Origin: Toxonevra muliebris
Lineage: Eukaryota; Arthropoda; Insecta; Diptera; Pallopteridae
NCBI GenBank assembly: GCA_963691655.1
Contig: OY829326.1
Span: 57,839,776-57,903,775 of the forward strand
DNA: 64,000 bases
Reading direction: 5' to 3'
The notes beneath the pieces are model-generated. The model did not search any database, was not told the DNA's origin, and saw nothing but the letters and a program-made list of their open reading frames with translations. The translations under genes and the position numbers were made by a program. Below, one piece after another: positions 9,637 to 22,397 of this stretch. Numbering within the stretch: the stretch's first letter is position 1; the number at the start of each line of letters is the position of its first letter.

Positions 9637-12600
9637 AAATGTCAATAGCTCCTGAGTTCGAATCTTATTGTAATGCAGCAAGAATGCTGCAAATCGAACG
9701 ATCTTTCCAACGATATTTAACAATAGAAGAAATTCGGCCTAGAACAAAAGTTATGGGCAAAAAACAAAACATGATTCGAGTGTGGGAACACTTACCTACT
9801 ATTGGTTCATTTTTCGGTGATGACCGCCCTAAAGCCACACAAAGAATGATTTTGATGGAAACGATATTGATGATGATTAAGAAACTAGTTTTCCTATTTA
9901 ACCATTAAACAGCGTATTTAATTTTTTTATGATTTTGAGTAGCGTAGAACAGACTGCGTTGGGGCAGTAACTCACAGATTCCGTTGTCTTGCTTTTTTTT
10001 TTGGGAACGGAAGGCGGAAAAGTTCTGTAGTGGCACCGTTATTTAATACAAATCTATTAGATGTAAGGTAACACTAGATATATGATAATCCATAAGTTAT
10101 TACTGTTAAAATATGGCAACCCTCGTAAATGAGACAGAAATAAAAGAGGTCTACAGAAATCTACCCTAGTGATTGGATGACCTGTCGTATTATTTTAAAA
10201 ATATAAATGGTAAAAAGTTTGCATAAACCAAATGCCAGATTAGATGCCCATTTTTAAACAGATGGGCTGGGATGCCATCGTTTGTCCCGAAACTTGATTG
10301 GTATTGAGATGTAAGAGCACTGCTTAAAAATTTATGTAATTGGCAGTAGTTGGTAATTTTGTGGAAAGGAAGAATTCTGTCTGAAGAGTTTAGCTGAGAA
10401 GTTACCTTTATCAATTAAGTGAGCGACGAATTGGTTACCTGAGTCGAAACAGACGGAGGCATCTGGTATTGTATTCCCTTTACAAATTATTCTTATTTCT
10501 TACCAACAATGTGAAATTACAAGACTTTGTGTCTTTGGTGCTGTTAGTGAAGAATTTTTAGATTATTGCCGATTTGATTACAGATCTATAATATTTTTTC
10601 AAACAATTTATCATACTGTCCTCCAACTGTTAAATGAAAAGAAGCTACATTAAAAAAAAAAAAAACGAAAAGTACCAGAAATAAACTTGTATTTCAATAA
10701 ATTATTTGTGACAAAAAAGAAATTGGAATAACATGTTTATAAATATTATTGAGCACAATATCTAGTATTTCGTTTTTTTTTTGTATAAATAAATGCTTCA
10801 AGCTTTTTATATGGAATTACAATGAAAATAAAACTAGAGAAAAAAAACACTAAAAATACTTTCAAGGATATTCACGTGCAGAAAAATATTTTTATACATA
10901 TATGTGTAAGCAAACATACTTCATAATCAATCAAAACTTTTGAGTTGGTACATTATTTTTCATGTCATATGTAGGAAGAGGAAGCTAGGTACAAAAGAGT
11001 AGAAAAGAGACAGCATGAGGAAACAAAACGAAAAAGAAATGTTCAAAAGCACTTAAAATTAACTTTAATATTACATTTTTAATATTCTTTTTATATTTTA
11101 TCAAGTTTGCTCCCACTGCTCCACTTCTAAAGAGAAACAGAGAGAAAGAGACAGAGAGAGAGAACAACTGGTCAAAAACATGAAACACAAATTTAGCTTT
11201 TTTATGTACATACATGTGTATGTATGTATGCAATATAAATAAACTAAAGTAAAGAAAAATTTCCTTGGAGACTTTGGCATATATACAGAAAATTTTACTA
11301 CATGTTTTTCTTCTACACTTCTCAACGCTACTTTATATAACGATGACTACTACTTCACAGAAAAAATGAAAACAACTAAGAAATCCTCAACAATTTATAC
11401 TAAATTGCCAAATTTAATAAACTTAAAAGGATGCTTTTATTTTTTCTAAAGACCTGCACGCATATATATACATATATATATATGTGTGCTGTCCACCTAC
11501 GTTTTCTCCCACACATACACACTTACAGATATTAACAATAATCAGCAACAACTTGAGTTGTCAATAAAATTTGATTTTCTTTACAAAAAAATATATAAAA
11601 TTCCAAGAAGGGAAAATAAAAAAAAAATACAGGGAAGAGATAGAGGAGAATGAGAAAAGAAGCATGAAAAGAATGAGGGATAAAATGTGAAAAAAATAGA
11701 GTGGAAATGAGAAAAAAAGGTGAAAAGATGAAGCATACACCTCAAAATGTTTTTTTGTGTACAATAGTAAAAACGGAAGGAAACATTTTTATTATATTGT
11801 TGTGCACACACACATACTTGAAAATATCAATATTTTTCTTAACTTTTGATAAGCCTTAAAGTAGGCTATAAAATTTTGCTGGAAATATATATTCATCTAC
11901 TCGTGTGTGCGTGTGTGAAATCAACAGTTTCTTTTTTTTTCACAAATAATCAACTTCAATTTCGCACCTGCACTTATGCTAAAGGCTGTTTAAAAATTAA
12001 TAGAAAAATTCAATGCGTAAGAAAGAAGGCCGCAAAAAATGAAAGCTATATAAAAAAAGAGTATTGTCTGCTTTTAGGCGCAGTTAATATTAACCACATG
12101 TGTTTTTCTTTTAAATCTTTTCCACCGTTATTCTTTCCTTTTTTTTTTTTTTTTTTTAGTATAAGAGTAAGTAAAAGATGTGATGGCACAAGATAATAAA
12201 GGCAATTGCTCTCAGGCTTAGCAAATGAAAAAAAAGAAAATAATAATAATGTGTCCATTTTTTTTAGTTTACTTTAAGTGTAGGTGAGGGATAACGTAAA
12301 AGGGATGTGTATGTTTATAGAAGATATTGAGGATATTGTTATTATCCTTAAGCCTACATTTAAAGGTGTTGATATTAAATGCGGTCGTAGTGTATTCAGG
12401 TATAAATGCTATCGAAAGTTGTAATCTTTATTGTGTCGAGAATGGCAGCTGTGGAACTGAATGAAAACAATTTTGTGGCTAAAAAATATAATTTTTTTTG
12501 TTCTCATAGTACAAGAGATTTAAGCTTGCTAACAAGTAGTTATATAATTGAATTTAGTTCAAAAATATAAATTTTAAATGCTGAAAATATCTTATGTGAG

Positions 12601-12924
12601 TTCATACGATGAATGTGCACACATATGTAAGTATGTGGTAAAGAGGGTTGATTCGATTTCAGTTAAGAGATTGGGTGATATCGGTTAATGAATATCAGAG
12701 TCAGGAAGTGGCGAATCTATGATTTAGGTTTACAAGGGGAACGTTTTGATAATTTAAAAGAATACAATAAACATTGAATATATGGTAGTTATTTTGGCAT
12801 ATAATTTTATTGGCATCTAATTATTTTGGCATATAAATATTGTAAAGGATAAAAAAAAGCAAACATATTGAGTAGTCAAAAGTTTTTGAACTGAAAAACC
12901 ACGCTGCAGTAGGCACGGGAGTGG
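9637..12924. other. AT-rich non-coding stretch
   Basis: It contains an 89-codon frame at 9639-9908 that matches no family I know, an A run at 10650-10664, a GA-rich tract at 11129-11163, TATA repeats at 11460-11485, and a T run at 12141-12158. An ATTTTGGCATATAA word is repeated near 12792 and 12822. No gene can be supported. Confidence 0.5.
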
Positions 12925-13216
12925 CTGTCGAGAGACATACTTAGACCTGAACGGCTCATTGTGATACCACATAGTTGAACCTACAGTTTAACGCCGATTC
13001 AGAATGGCGGTGTGGCGATTTTTTATCGGCTTGGTGGTTTTGCCATTACCAACCAAGGTGTGTATTTGTACACTATCTTATAATTCTCATATACGTCATA
13101 TTGATAGTGAATATAAGAAAGTTATGAAAATTAACCACCAGATGAAGGCGGGAATCGAACTCGAACCTCCCGGATGAAAGTCTAGTGCACTGCCCACTAG
13201 ACTATCGAGGTCGTCA
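12925..13216 (-). repeat. tRNA-derived SINE (copy 1)
   Basis: On the minus strand the copy starts at about 13215 with GACGACCTCGATAGTCTAG (A-box region). It continues through an anticodon-arm-like CTAGACTTTCATCC and a B box GAGTTCGATTCCC, like a Glu-type tRNA head. A non-tRNA body follows (GGTAATGGCAAAACCACC, then GAATCGGCGTTAAACTG) and a tail GTGGTATCACAATG. It is collinear with the copy at 55748 up to the GGCGTTAAACTGTA block, and with 16970-17078 in the tail. The tRNA fold is not intact, so a functional tRNA is not proposed. Confidence 0.75.
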
Positions 13217-13389
13217 GGCAGGGGGTATTCGAATAAATATTTGAAGGAATATTAATTGTGTAGAACAATGGTGAGATATGTGAAAAATAAAGAGAAAAGA
13301 GAAATAGCAGAACACATAAAATGTGTTTTGCAAACTAGACAAGGCTGGAAAATAAATCGGAAACCTGTTTACAAAAAAAGATAAAAAAT

Positions 13390-13850
13390 AGAAAATGTAC
13401 AGGATTAAAATTAAGGCTAACTGTCAAATCCAAATCAGATTGAAAATCCTTCAAAATTCTGGAAAAATTTCGGACTAAAACTCAGACCGAAAATCCAACA
13501 ATGCTCAGATCAAAAATTAAGGCAAATTTGAAACCGAAACTTATGTAAAAAATCAGACTAAGACTGAAATCAACACTCAAACCAAAGCTTCAAAAATTTC
13601 AGACCAACACTCAAAACGAAATTTAAACTAAAAATTGACTAAATTCATAAAATTATTCAGTTTTTAAAACCAGACCGAAAGTCAGCCAAAAATTATACCA
13701 AAACTGAAAAAAAAAATTATATCAGATTCAGGCCAAAATTCTGACAAAAACTGAAGCAAAATTCACACCAAAGTCAAGCTAAAACTGAAACCAAATTCTG
13801 ACAAAAAGTGAAATCAGCTACATATAATAGCAGATTGAAAGCTAAATATA
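13390..13850. repeat. Degenerate tandem repeat, AGACCAAAACT-type
   Basis: Words such as TCAGACCGAAA, AGACCAAAACTGAAA and CAGACTAAGACTGAAA recur at roughly 15-25 bp spacing. A similar array lies at 30010-30340. It is highly diverged and non-coding. Confidence 0.55.
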
Positions 13851-15829
13851 CCAATAATAAAATATTAAATCCATTTCTAAAATTAAAAAAAAAATCGCCA
13901 GCATACACAGAGATAGATGTACTCTTGGCTACGTAACTTTTGCAAATGTCAAGCTATGATGCTAAGGTTTAGAGGGAATATCAGCAACATCGTGATCAGC
14001 GGTAAAAAATACTCCAGAAAAACTAGGCCTGAACTTAAATACTATTTTGTAGTTGTATAGTGTTATTGCTTAAGCATCAAATATTTCCAATTTCACGGCA
14101 TCAAACCGGAATCAGTCCTCGCAGGGTTCAGTGCTCGGCACGGACAAAATTACAATTAGAAAATAAAATATTGTTCCGAGCAAGCTCACCTCTTGCCTTG
14201 CAACGGCTAACCTCCAAGTGTAAAAATTGTATAAAAAAGCTACTGACTTGGCATAAAACCATAGGTCCGTTCTGTTCGTATATAAATGTAACTTACATTA
14301 CTTAAATAGATGCCAAAATTTTGGCTTAAGTCATTCAAAAATTGCTGTGCCATTAAAAGAAGAAGAAGAAGAAGGTTATGTTTACTAGGTAATCTGTTTT
14401 TTGAAGAAAACCTGCACGAAAAAGTTTAAAAACCTTAATAACATTCTGCAACATTAAGTCAAAAAGTCTGCTTTCAAAAAAACATTTCCTTACAAATTTT
14501 ACATTTTATTGTTGACCTCCAATATTTACAAGTATAACTTTAAAATCCATTCTGGGTTTCCCTCTAATTAAATCATTTATGTGACCCTTTTATTTTATTA
14601 TCAAAACAAAGCATAAAATATTCGAATGCACCTAAATGTATGCAACAATTTTTAAATTTCTTTTTCTATCTCTACCTTGAGGCAAAGTAAACAAAAACAC
14701 TTTTCTTGTTTGTTTGGTTTTTTTCCCCCCTGTTTTTTGCATACGAAGAATTCTTCATGTTGCGTGTAAAATCGTAATAAATTTCAACAAATAACAAAAA
14801 TAATAAAAAAAAAAAAACTGAAGAACAAACAAATAAAATTGACATATTGATATATTGATGTATTGTTATGCATCATTGATGTTAATGGTAAATGTTATTA
14901 GTTATACGAATTGTTTGTGTATACAGTAAACATCGGTGACATTTACTCGAACATACATTAAGCTTTATATATATGTATATATTGAGCTATTTTGCATAAA
15001 GTATTTGTAAGTAGGAGAATAGAATGAAAGTGAGCGATAGAAACAGAAGAGAGAGAGGAAGGGAATCCTACACGTGTATAGTGAAATAATTGATTATGAT
15101 TCTTTAATTTAACGAAACATGTCGACAGATTAGTGCAATTTGAATGAAGGAAAACTATCCTAAGGAAACTGCCATACGCGTATGAAAATATGAAAGGAGG
15201 CTTAATAGTTCTTAAGTGGACACAGTTGGGTTGCCACATCAGATCAATCATTTCATTGCTTCATTCACTCATCCAAAAGCAACAGATGATTACTTGTTTG
15301 TAGGTAGGCAATAATATTACAAAGATTAGTAAAGTATTGCGCTATTTATAGTAATAATATAGAAAATATTTATAAATTATGGAGAGCGTTTGGGATTGGG
15401 TTTTGGTAATGGGATTATGTTTCACGTCTTCGTCAAATCAAGAGATTGGTCGTACCTCAATCCTGACAGAGTTTTGTGAGAAGAGGGGTGATGAGGGGAG
15501 GGGGGCTGTTAATACAAGATGTTTGGCACTCTTTTTGAAACAAAAACTCCTCTTCCGCATTTTCAGTTCATAAAAATGTTTACTAACTTTTGCTTTGGTG
15601 TCCCCTTTGAAGTATTTTTTAACCAAAATTAAAACAAGAACTGGGTTTCAATTCCAAAAGTTTCTGGTGCACAAAATTTCAACCAAAATGGTCCATCACT
15701 ATATTACGTTCCTGTACAAGGTAAAATTTAAGTTTTCCCTGATTTTTCTAACTCTTTTTCTAGATTCCCTTTTGGAAAAATTGTTTGACCCCAATAGAAC
15801 CTAAAAATAAGTTAGATAGACAGATAGAT
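13851..15829. other. AT-rich non-coding stretch
   Basis: No gene is recognised. An 81-codon frame at 14060-14305 and a 69-codon frame at 15595-15804 show no family signature. GAAGAAGAAGAAG occurs at 14360 and an A run at 14804-14817. Confidence 0.45.
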
Positions 15830-16790
15830 TAGAATGAGTGTGATGTACTACGACCTTAAGAGATCTATTGTACCCCCGATAGTAACCTGTTCACAGCTTG
15901 TCAGAGAAGCCAATCTTGCTGAGGAATCTCAGCAACTGATGTGGCTTTAAGGCTATGATATCCCCACTACTTGGGTGGTAATGCCCCACGTACCTCTTCC
16001 TTCTGCGAGTGAGCGCCTCGCAGTGCATTAGGATGTATTCGGATGTTTCTTTGTCTTCGTTGCAGAATCTACAAGTGCTGTCCTGATTTAAATCTAGGTT
16101 TTTCATATGCTCCCCCAGTTTGCAATGCCCTGAAAGGAAGCCCATTATTAGCCTTAGTTGGCTTTTATTTAACTTAAGACAGAGAGCCGAGGATCCCGCT
16201 CTGCTGGGATCAAAGTTCCCAATTAGCAGCTTTGACTGTCTAAGCTTTGGGAGGAGTGCCCAGTAGGATGATCTGGTATTTTTTTCTTCCTCTTTTAGTG
16301 TGCCGCTGCGTTCCTTGCCAAGTGGTCGGCTACTTCATTACCATAAATACCTTTATGTCAGGGTAGTCAGAATAGAGTTACCTTAGTAGTCTTGCCTAAT
16401 GTGTTTAGTAACTTTTGGCATTCCCATACTAATTTTGAGGTGAGAGTCTAACGCTCTGATAGCAGCTTGACTATCAGAGTATATTACTATTTTTTGCTTT
16501 TTGTACCCACGTTCGAGGTTGAACTGTGCACAGAGCCAAATGGCAAGAATCTCTGCTTGAAAGATGCTTGAAGTTTTTCCCATTGGCTCCGATTGTTTGG
16601 TTTTTGGACCATACACCCCTGCACCAGTTCCTTCGTCCGTTCTCGATCCGTCGGTATACCATCTGAGTGTATGTTCTTTGTGAGAGGTATGGAAAGTTTG
16701 TATGCCCCATTCTCTCTTGTTACTAAGTACAACCTTGAAATGTTTTTCGAAGTTGTATATAATAAGTTACTTAACCCAGAAAAACCTGGT
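15830..16790 (-). mobile_element. LINE relic with RNase H and CCHC tail (minus strand)
   Basis: This is the 3' part of a non-LTR retrotransposon of the RNase H-bearing I/LOA-like group. The 3' end on the minus strand has GTACAATAGATCTC and TAAGGTCGTAGT (about 15838-15874), matching the tails of the LINE at 32079-32945 and the SINE at 55993-56192. The 5' part of the element is missing. Confidence 0.8.
15891..16730 (-). pseudogene. LINE ORF2 C-terminus: RNase H and zinc-binding end, broken
   Basis: On the minus strand, frames together give a YTDGS-like start degraded to HSDGIP, then GVYGPKTK, SIFQAEILAIWLCAQ (catalytic Glu), KIVIYSDSQAAIRAL (catalytic Asp), YGNEVADHLA near 16315-16350, then MGFLSGHCKLGEHM, CRFCNEDKETSEYIL and HCEALTRRR, ending at a stop at 15891-15893. 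This is the RNase H domain plus the C-x2-C...H...C end of I/LOA-like ORF2 proteins, which in an active element degrades the RNA strand during target-primed reverse transcription. Frameshifts separate the blocks and the reverse transcriptase is absent, so it is dead. Confidence 0.8.
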
Positions 16791-16969
16791 GCATAAAACT
16801 TCAAATTTTAAACCCAAAAGGCCGAAGGTTTTTTTTTTTAAATAAAGTTCCTGTATCATGATGGCGGCTGCAAGTCTCCTGTATGTTAATCCACTCTAAT
16901 GTACATACATAGGGAAAATTGTTTAACCTCTAAGAGAATTAGACTTATTGAGGTTTTTGTGATCTTTAG

Positions 16970-17078
16970 GCTAGGTTGGAGTCCAGAGCCACACTTTGGC
17001 CTGAACGGTCCATTGTGATACCACTTAGTTGGATTTACAGTTCAACGCCGATTCCGAACGGCGGTGGCTTTTGTGATA
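16970..17078 (-). repeat. SINE fragment (copy 3, 3' part only)
   Basis: The minus strand reads CGTTCGGAATCGGCGTTGAA, then GTGGTATCACAATGGACC and GTTCAGGCC. This matches the tail of the SINE at 12925-13216; the tRNA-like head is missing. Confidence 0.65.
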
Positions 17079-19185
17079 GAACTAGGAAATTTTTCAGTAA
17101 TTTATAATCTGGTGTTAATTCAGTTGTGTAGTTGAAAATTAACTTCAAACATCATGTCTTCAATTTTGCAGCGGTCCGATAGAAAGTTTTGCCAGGTCTT
17201 TCTGATCATTTGAACATTAGCTCTTACTATTTAAAGTTAATTGGGAATCTATGATGATTTATGAGGAAGACAAGATCAACTTGAATCATTTCTCATATAG
17301 TTATAAAGATAGCTGGTATACCAGCATGAGCCTGCATCATCTGGGCTCTATCAAAGAAAGCTGGATTTGTTTAGTAATGAGTAGAAAATGAGGGTTAGCA
17401 ATAAAAGGCATCTTCTTTCCGATGAATATAGAAAGTGGTGTTCGCTTTATTTTTTTGTCCATGGAAACATAAATTCTTAAATATTTCAAAATCAACTACA
17501 TAGAAAAGTATCAAGATATTAAAGTAAATATATGCCCTGGGATTTAATAAGTTTTCATACTTAAAACTCAAGCCACAAATCAAAATTTTTTTTCTGTATT
17601 TCCTTTATATTCTTCATAAATTTTCTTTATTACAAACATAACCATCAAATTCAATATTTTGTGTCAAGTAGGTAAATGAAACTTTGTAATGTAAGAAAAA
17701 AATAAAATAAAATAAAAATTTAAATTGTGTGTGTATAAAAAACTTTTGGATCAACAGCAAAAAAAATAAAAAAATTTCCAACATCTACAGAGCAACAAAG
17801 GAAGAACAACTTTTCATCATACAAATACAACAATAAATACTAATATTAACAAACAACAACAAAAATATTAAAAGCTTTACTTGACTAGACATAAGTACGT
17901 ACATCTTCAAACACATACGCTAACATTTACACCCACGTACTATAATACATACATGCAAACACGCATACATTTGCTTGTCTATGTGCGTTGAAAGTTATTA
18001 GAAAATATATTTACAGTTGTTTGTACACGTAGTCAATAAAGTAACCGATGAATGTTTGTTATTTTTTTCGATGCATATAACTAATGTATGAGAAAAAGCA
18101 GCAACAGCTTATCACATACATACATAACACATATGTAGTAGTAGTGGTAGTAGCATTTCTAATAATATATATATGTATGTGTATGTGTGTGCATTTGAAA
18201 AGTTTTACAACTATTTTTTTCTATTTCTGCATTCTTCAATTTTCCTTATTTTTTTTTAAGGTAAAGCAGCAATGGTTTATACATTTTTTGTGGCATATTT
18301 CTAGGAGCATACCCTCTTATATATATAAATATACCATAAAAAATTATATCAAATGCATGAAACTCTATATTAAATCTTTCTAAAAAGTTTTATTTTTTTC
18401 TCTTTTTACATACATACATAAATATTGAGCATCATAAGAAAGAAAAAAAAAATAATAAATGAATGAGAAAAGAAAAAGTTTTGCTATTTGAGCGTTGCGG
18501 TGATGTTTCTTTGCCTCATATAAAATTACAATGTATGCCACATACAGTGAGTGAAGAAGTAGTAAAAGTTTTAAGGCTAAGGCCAAAGTGAAAGTTATGT
18601 GTGGAAAATTCTAATTTTTGTTCACTAAAAGTTTAAATATTCTTCTTGTTTCGTAGGCATTTCAATTATATTTTTACTTTCATATATATGTATGTACGTA
18701 TATGGAGATTTTTTTTCTGTTATGAAAGCAAAGAAATTATAACTTCAATGATGCGCAGCCAAATTTTCAATTAAAAAACTTTAAATTATTATTATATAGA
18801 GATAGCGTAAACTTGATGTCATGACTATTGAGCAGAGATACATGTACTTGCTAGGTATGTAAATAAATAAAAATAAAATTTATGTTTGAGTTTTAATTAA
18901 GTTCTGTAAAAGTTTTCGGGGCTTCTGAGTTAAGTCATCTGGAAAATCTATCAATAAAAAATGTGTAAGCAAATTATTTTAAAAAGAGCACAATCACATT
19001 TGTGGTTTGACTTCAGTTATAATATAACTGGATGAAATCAATAGCGGAACCTCGGGAGGTGGACTCGAGGGTGTAACACCTATTTTTACCAATAAAAATT
19101 GCATACAATGGGGGGAGGAAGGGTTGGCGGGGTTTAAGCTTACGATTTAAAATATATTTGTGATTCTGGTATTCAGTTAGTTTCT
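17079..19185. other. AT-rich non-coding stretch
   Basis: A-rich sequence occupies 17690-17880, TATG/TG repeats lie at about 18165-18192, and poly-purine runs at 18435-18470. No gene can be supported; the 99-codon frame at 18084-18383 is low complexity. Confidence 0.5.
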
Positions 19186-19189
19186 TTTG

Positions 19190-19430
19190 AAAATTACCTA
19201 GTAGGCGTCTGCTTTCTCTTGTGAAGGCTGGCCAATAAAAGAGATATTGCTTTGCAGTGCCAATTTCTTCATCAAGCCAGTATCCAAATGCCCTACGATC
19301 AAACCTACTGAGATGCCCACGTTTTTTGTCTCCAAATGTAAAGGAATTTTACTCTTCTCCTATTCGACTCTTTGTAGGATTACAAGACTTCCTTCGGAAC
19401 TACCTTTCTTTATGGTCATTACTCACAAAG
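19190..19430 (-). pseudogene. Possible LINE ORF2 C-terminal relic
   Basis: The minus strand reads LETKNVGISVGLIVGHLDT then GLMKKLAL, resembling the L-x-GH-x3-H segment that precedes the zinc-binding end of RNase H-bearing LINEs (compare MGFLSGHCKLGEHM at the 15891 relic). The following Cys residues are not visible. The call rests on one short motif. Confidence 0.3.
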
Positions 19431-20905
19431 TTTTTGATTCATTGAATAACTCTTGCCATACTAACGAAATTTTTTGGGTTCAAAGTCATGGTACTATGGT
19501 AATAAGCATACCATAGCGTTCTGGAGCCCATACAAAGCACAACTTATTTGGTCTCACGACATTATTGACATACAATCACTTGCGATCTTCAAAATATTGT
19601 TAGGCTTTAGTTCAATATGGCTGTTTCTGCAAGTTCTTATTATTATTTAGCAAGCTACAATTCAATTCAATACAATGGATTTCGTTAGGAAACCTATGCG
19701 ATTTCTCCTGTAATGTTCCTGGGCCAACCAGGACGGTTTTTAACTTTTTTTTTTTTGAGTCGCCAGTATGGAAATCATATGCAAACCTTTTAAGGATAGC
19801 CTTTAAATTACTCCATTGGTTTAATTTAGAGTATTTCATGAGTAAAGTGGTGTACAACCCGCATTGACAATAGTGAACATTCCTCTTCATTTCATGATTA
19901 TGGGAATTACCTTGGTGATTTTCAAATAAATTTATTTCAAAACGATGAAAAAAATTAAGAAATTCCGATTACACTATGCGACAAAAATTTGGGTGACAAA
20001 AATCAACGAAACATGACTAAAAAAATTTGGTAAGCTTACGATGTCAGTTGTTGATCCTGAAAAGGATTTTGAAAAGTTAGCTCTGGTTTAGGATTAATTG
20101 ATGTTTGAAGTTGAACCCTTTGGCGCTTCGTTATTTCCTTAAAATCACTTAGCACTCGCCAATCATCTTGTAATTTTGCACACTCATTTTCAAAAGAAAG
20201 CAGTTTAAGAATCTCGAACCAGAATCGGAGAATTCAAAATGACGGAACAATATGGCGACCACATGAAATTTAAGTTTAAATTTTTAAATCAATTTTTAAA
20301 ATACTAACTGTTAGTCAATTACCATAAAATTTCGCATACTAATAATATATTAACATTTGATATATTAATCCATTGGTGCCCACATTTTGTTTTAGCTTAA
20401 ACTTTCTGATTTTTCGACTCAAATCTTACAATAATTTTTGGATACTCTCTTTCTGACAATTACAATGAAATTTTATGTACTGATGACTCATCGATTATAA
20501 CAGAAGATATCTGATTGGAAATAAATTAAAGTGCAGGAATCGTTTCTCAATTTTGATATCTATTGTCATTTTCGACTCCTTTACACGATGGTAAACAATG
20601 TTGTAAACGATTTACTGGCAGATGAATGACTAAGGATTGTGGTTTTTAAAAAAAATATAAAACATTGGCCAGGTATGCGTTAATATTCTTGTCTTCGAAT
20701 TTTCCAACTGTTTTAGAGTAACTCAAATTCAGAAAAATGCGAGAAATTCGGTTTTTGCATAATTGTGAGAAGTAAATGACTCGCAGGTGATTCTAATGTT
20801 CAAGGACCCACAGGGAACAATTTCTTCGAAGAATAATTTTTTCCTTTAGGGTATTTTTAGAAAAATGGGAAATTTTTGTGCTTTGCTTGAGACATAAAAT
20901 GCTTA
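19431..20905. other. Unassigned stretch
   Basis: A 92-codon minus-strand frame at 19612-19890 has no recognised motif. From 19900 to 20905 the sequence is AT-rich with nothing recognisable. Confidence 0.4.
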
Positions 20906-21399
20906 GGGGCCATTCACATATTACGGAACGCGCGAGGAGGGAGGGGGGTCTGACAATTTGTTACGAAGTGTTACATGGGGGAGGTGGGGGGAACGTAACG
21001 TAGATTCTATACTATCAAATACATATGATTTGAAAAATTCACTAGTTTAAAAATTTAATTTTCACCCGCTGAATTCGAAAATCATGGCTAAAATTTTTTT
21101 ATGGATCATTTTGTGAGTTATTGTAACTTTTTCAACTTTTTTATAATTAAAAAATTATATCTTGGGCTAGAAATGCCCGGTTCTTCTTGAAACTAAATGA
21201 AAGGTGTTGCGATAAGAATTGATTCAAAAGAAATCGATGTAATAGGAAATAGGTCAAATTGAAAAAAAGCAAATTTCATAAATAAAAATTTGTTACGTTA
21301 CTAGGGAGGGGGGCGACGTTTTGTTACGATGTGTTACGACCACAGGGAGAGGGGTAAAAATTGATCAAAAATTGCGTAACGTAATATGTGAACGGCCCT
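20906..21399. mobile_element. PIF/Harbinger-like MITE (494 bp) with TTA duplication
   Basis: The left end is GGGGCCATTCACATATTACG; the right end, reverse complemented, is AGGGCCGTTCACATATTACG, about 26 bp of terminal inverted repeat with few mismatches. TTA flanks both ends (20903-20905, 21400-21402), the target duplication characteristic of PIF/Harbinger. A second inverted block (GGGAGGGGGG... with TTACGAAGTGTTACA-like words) lies inside. There is no coding capacity, so it would rely on a transposase elsewhere. Confidence 0.75.
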
Positions 21400-21402
21400 T
21401 TA

Positions 21403-22397
21403 TCTATGAAATTAAGTATTTTTTTTTCAGCTCTTGAAAACCCTAATTTTTCGACTTCCGGACCCGATTGTGTTAATCCAATACATGAATACACCAATCG
21501 CGATCAGCGCTCTCGAATTATTCACAAACCGTTGGAAATTTCGAGGTAAATTTGAAATTTTGTTACCCGGTGTAGTTATAATTAGCGAAATAATTGTGAA
21601 GTCGCTTGCATTAGATGTGAAACTTAAATAATTTTGGGAGTATGGAGAGGGGCTGCTATTTAAAGATAAAATGTAATTGTTGAAAATAATGTGTGACAAG
21701 ATTGCTCCTTTTGCCATTCTAAAATTCGACATACCTGTCACTAGCCATCTGGCATGAGAGTATTACAGGTATGGTTCAATGGATTGCTTCCATTGCGAGG
21801 TGAAAGCCATTCATTTTTTTCTACATAAACATAAAGGGAGGAGTTGGGCAAAGATATCTCCATTAGAAATATAGATGCGTCTCAACAATCAATGGTAATA
21901 ATTAAAATTTGAGCTCTCTGCATCGCCATTTATATAAGCTATAAGCGCGTATGTATCAAACTTCATTTCACTTAAAATATATTCTGATTGTTAATTGTGT
22001 TATTTGGGACATCATTCGTGAAGTAAATTTGATAATGTAGCTACATTCCAAAGTGAACATGAATACGCAATATATTTTATAGTGAATATCGTCAAAAGTC
22101 TTAAATAGTGCTCAAGAGGAAAATATAGTTTTATGTTTTCATCATTTTATAAACATGTTTCATTCCATTAAAATTAAGAAAACACAAATTTCCTGACTTT
22201 TTCTATCATTTCCAACATCGGAACTAATGGTAAAGGTATTTTAATGCTTTAACATTTCAGTTTTTTTTTTTTTAACATTTTTCGAATTGTTTGCGTGATT
22301 TTAGGATCAAACAAAATCATTTTTATCCAAAAATTGCAAAAATTTCGAGCTTATCAACTTTTCAAAACCAGAAAATTTTTTCGGCGGAAAATATATA
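21403..22397. other. AT-rich stretch, nothing recognised
   Basis: A pair of opposing open frames at 21427-21741 has no family signature. The rest is plain AT-rich sequence. Confidence 0.4.

Noticed and set aside
9639..9908. 89-codon frame starting at the end of the tandem array
   Set aside because: No recognised family, no start context or splice evidence; kept only as a note in the surrounding stretch.
12925..13216. tRNA gene on the minus strand
   Set aside because: A and B boxes are present, but the acceptor stem does not pair well and the unit continues into a shared SINE body.
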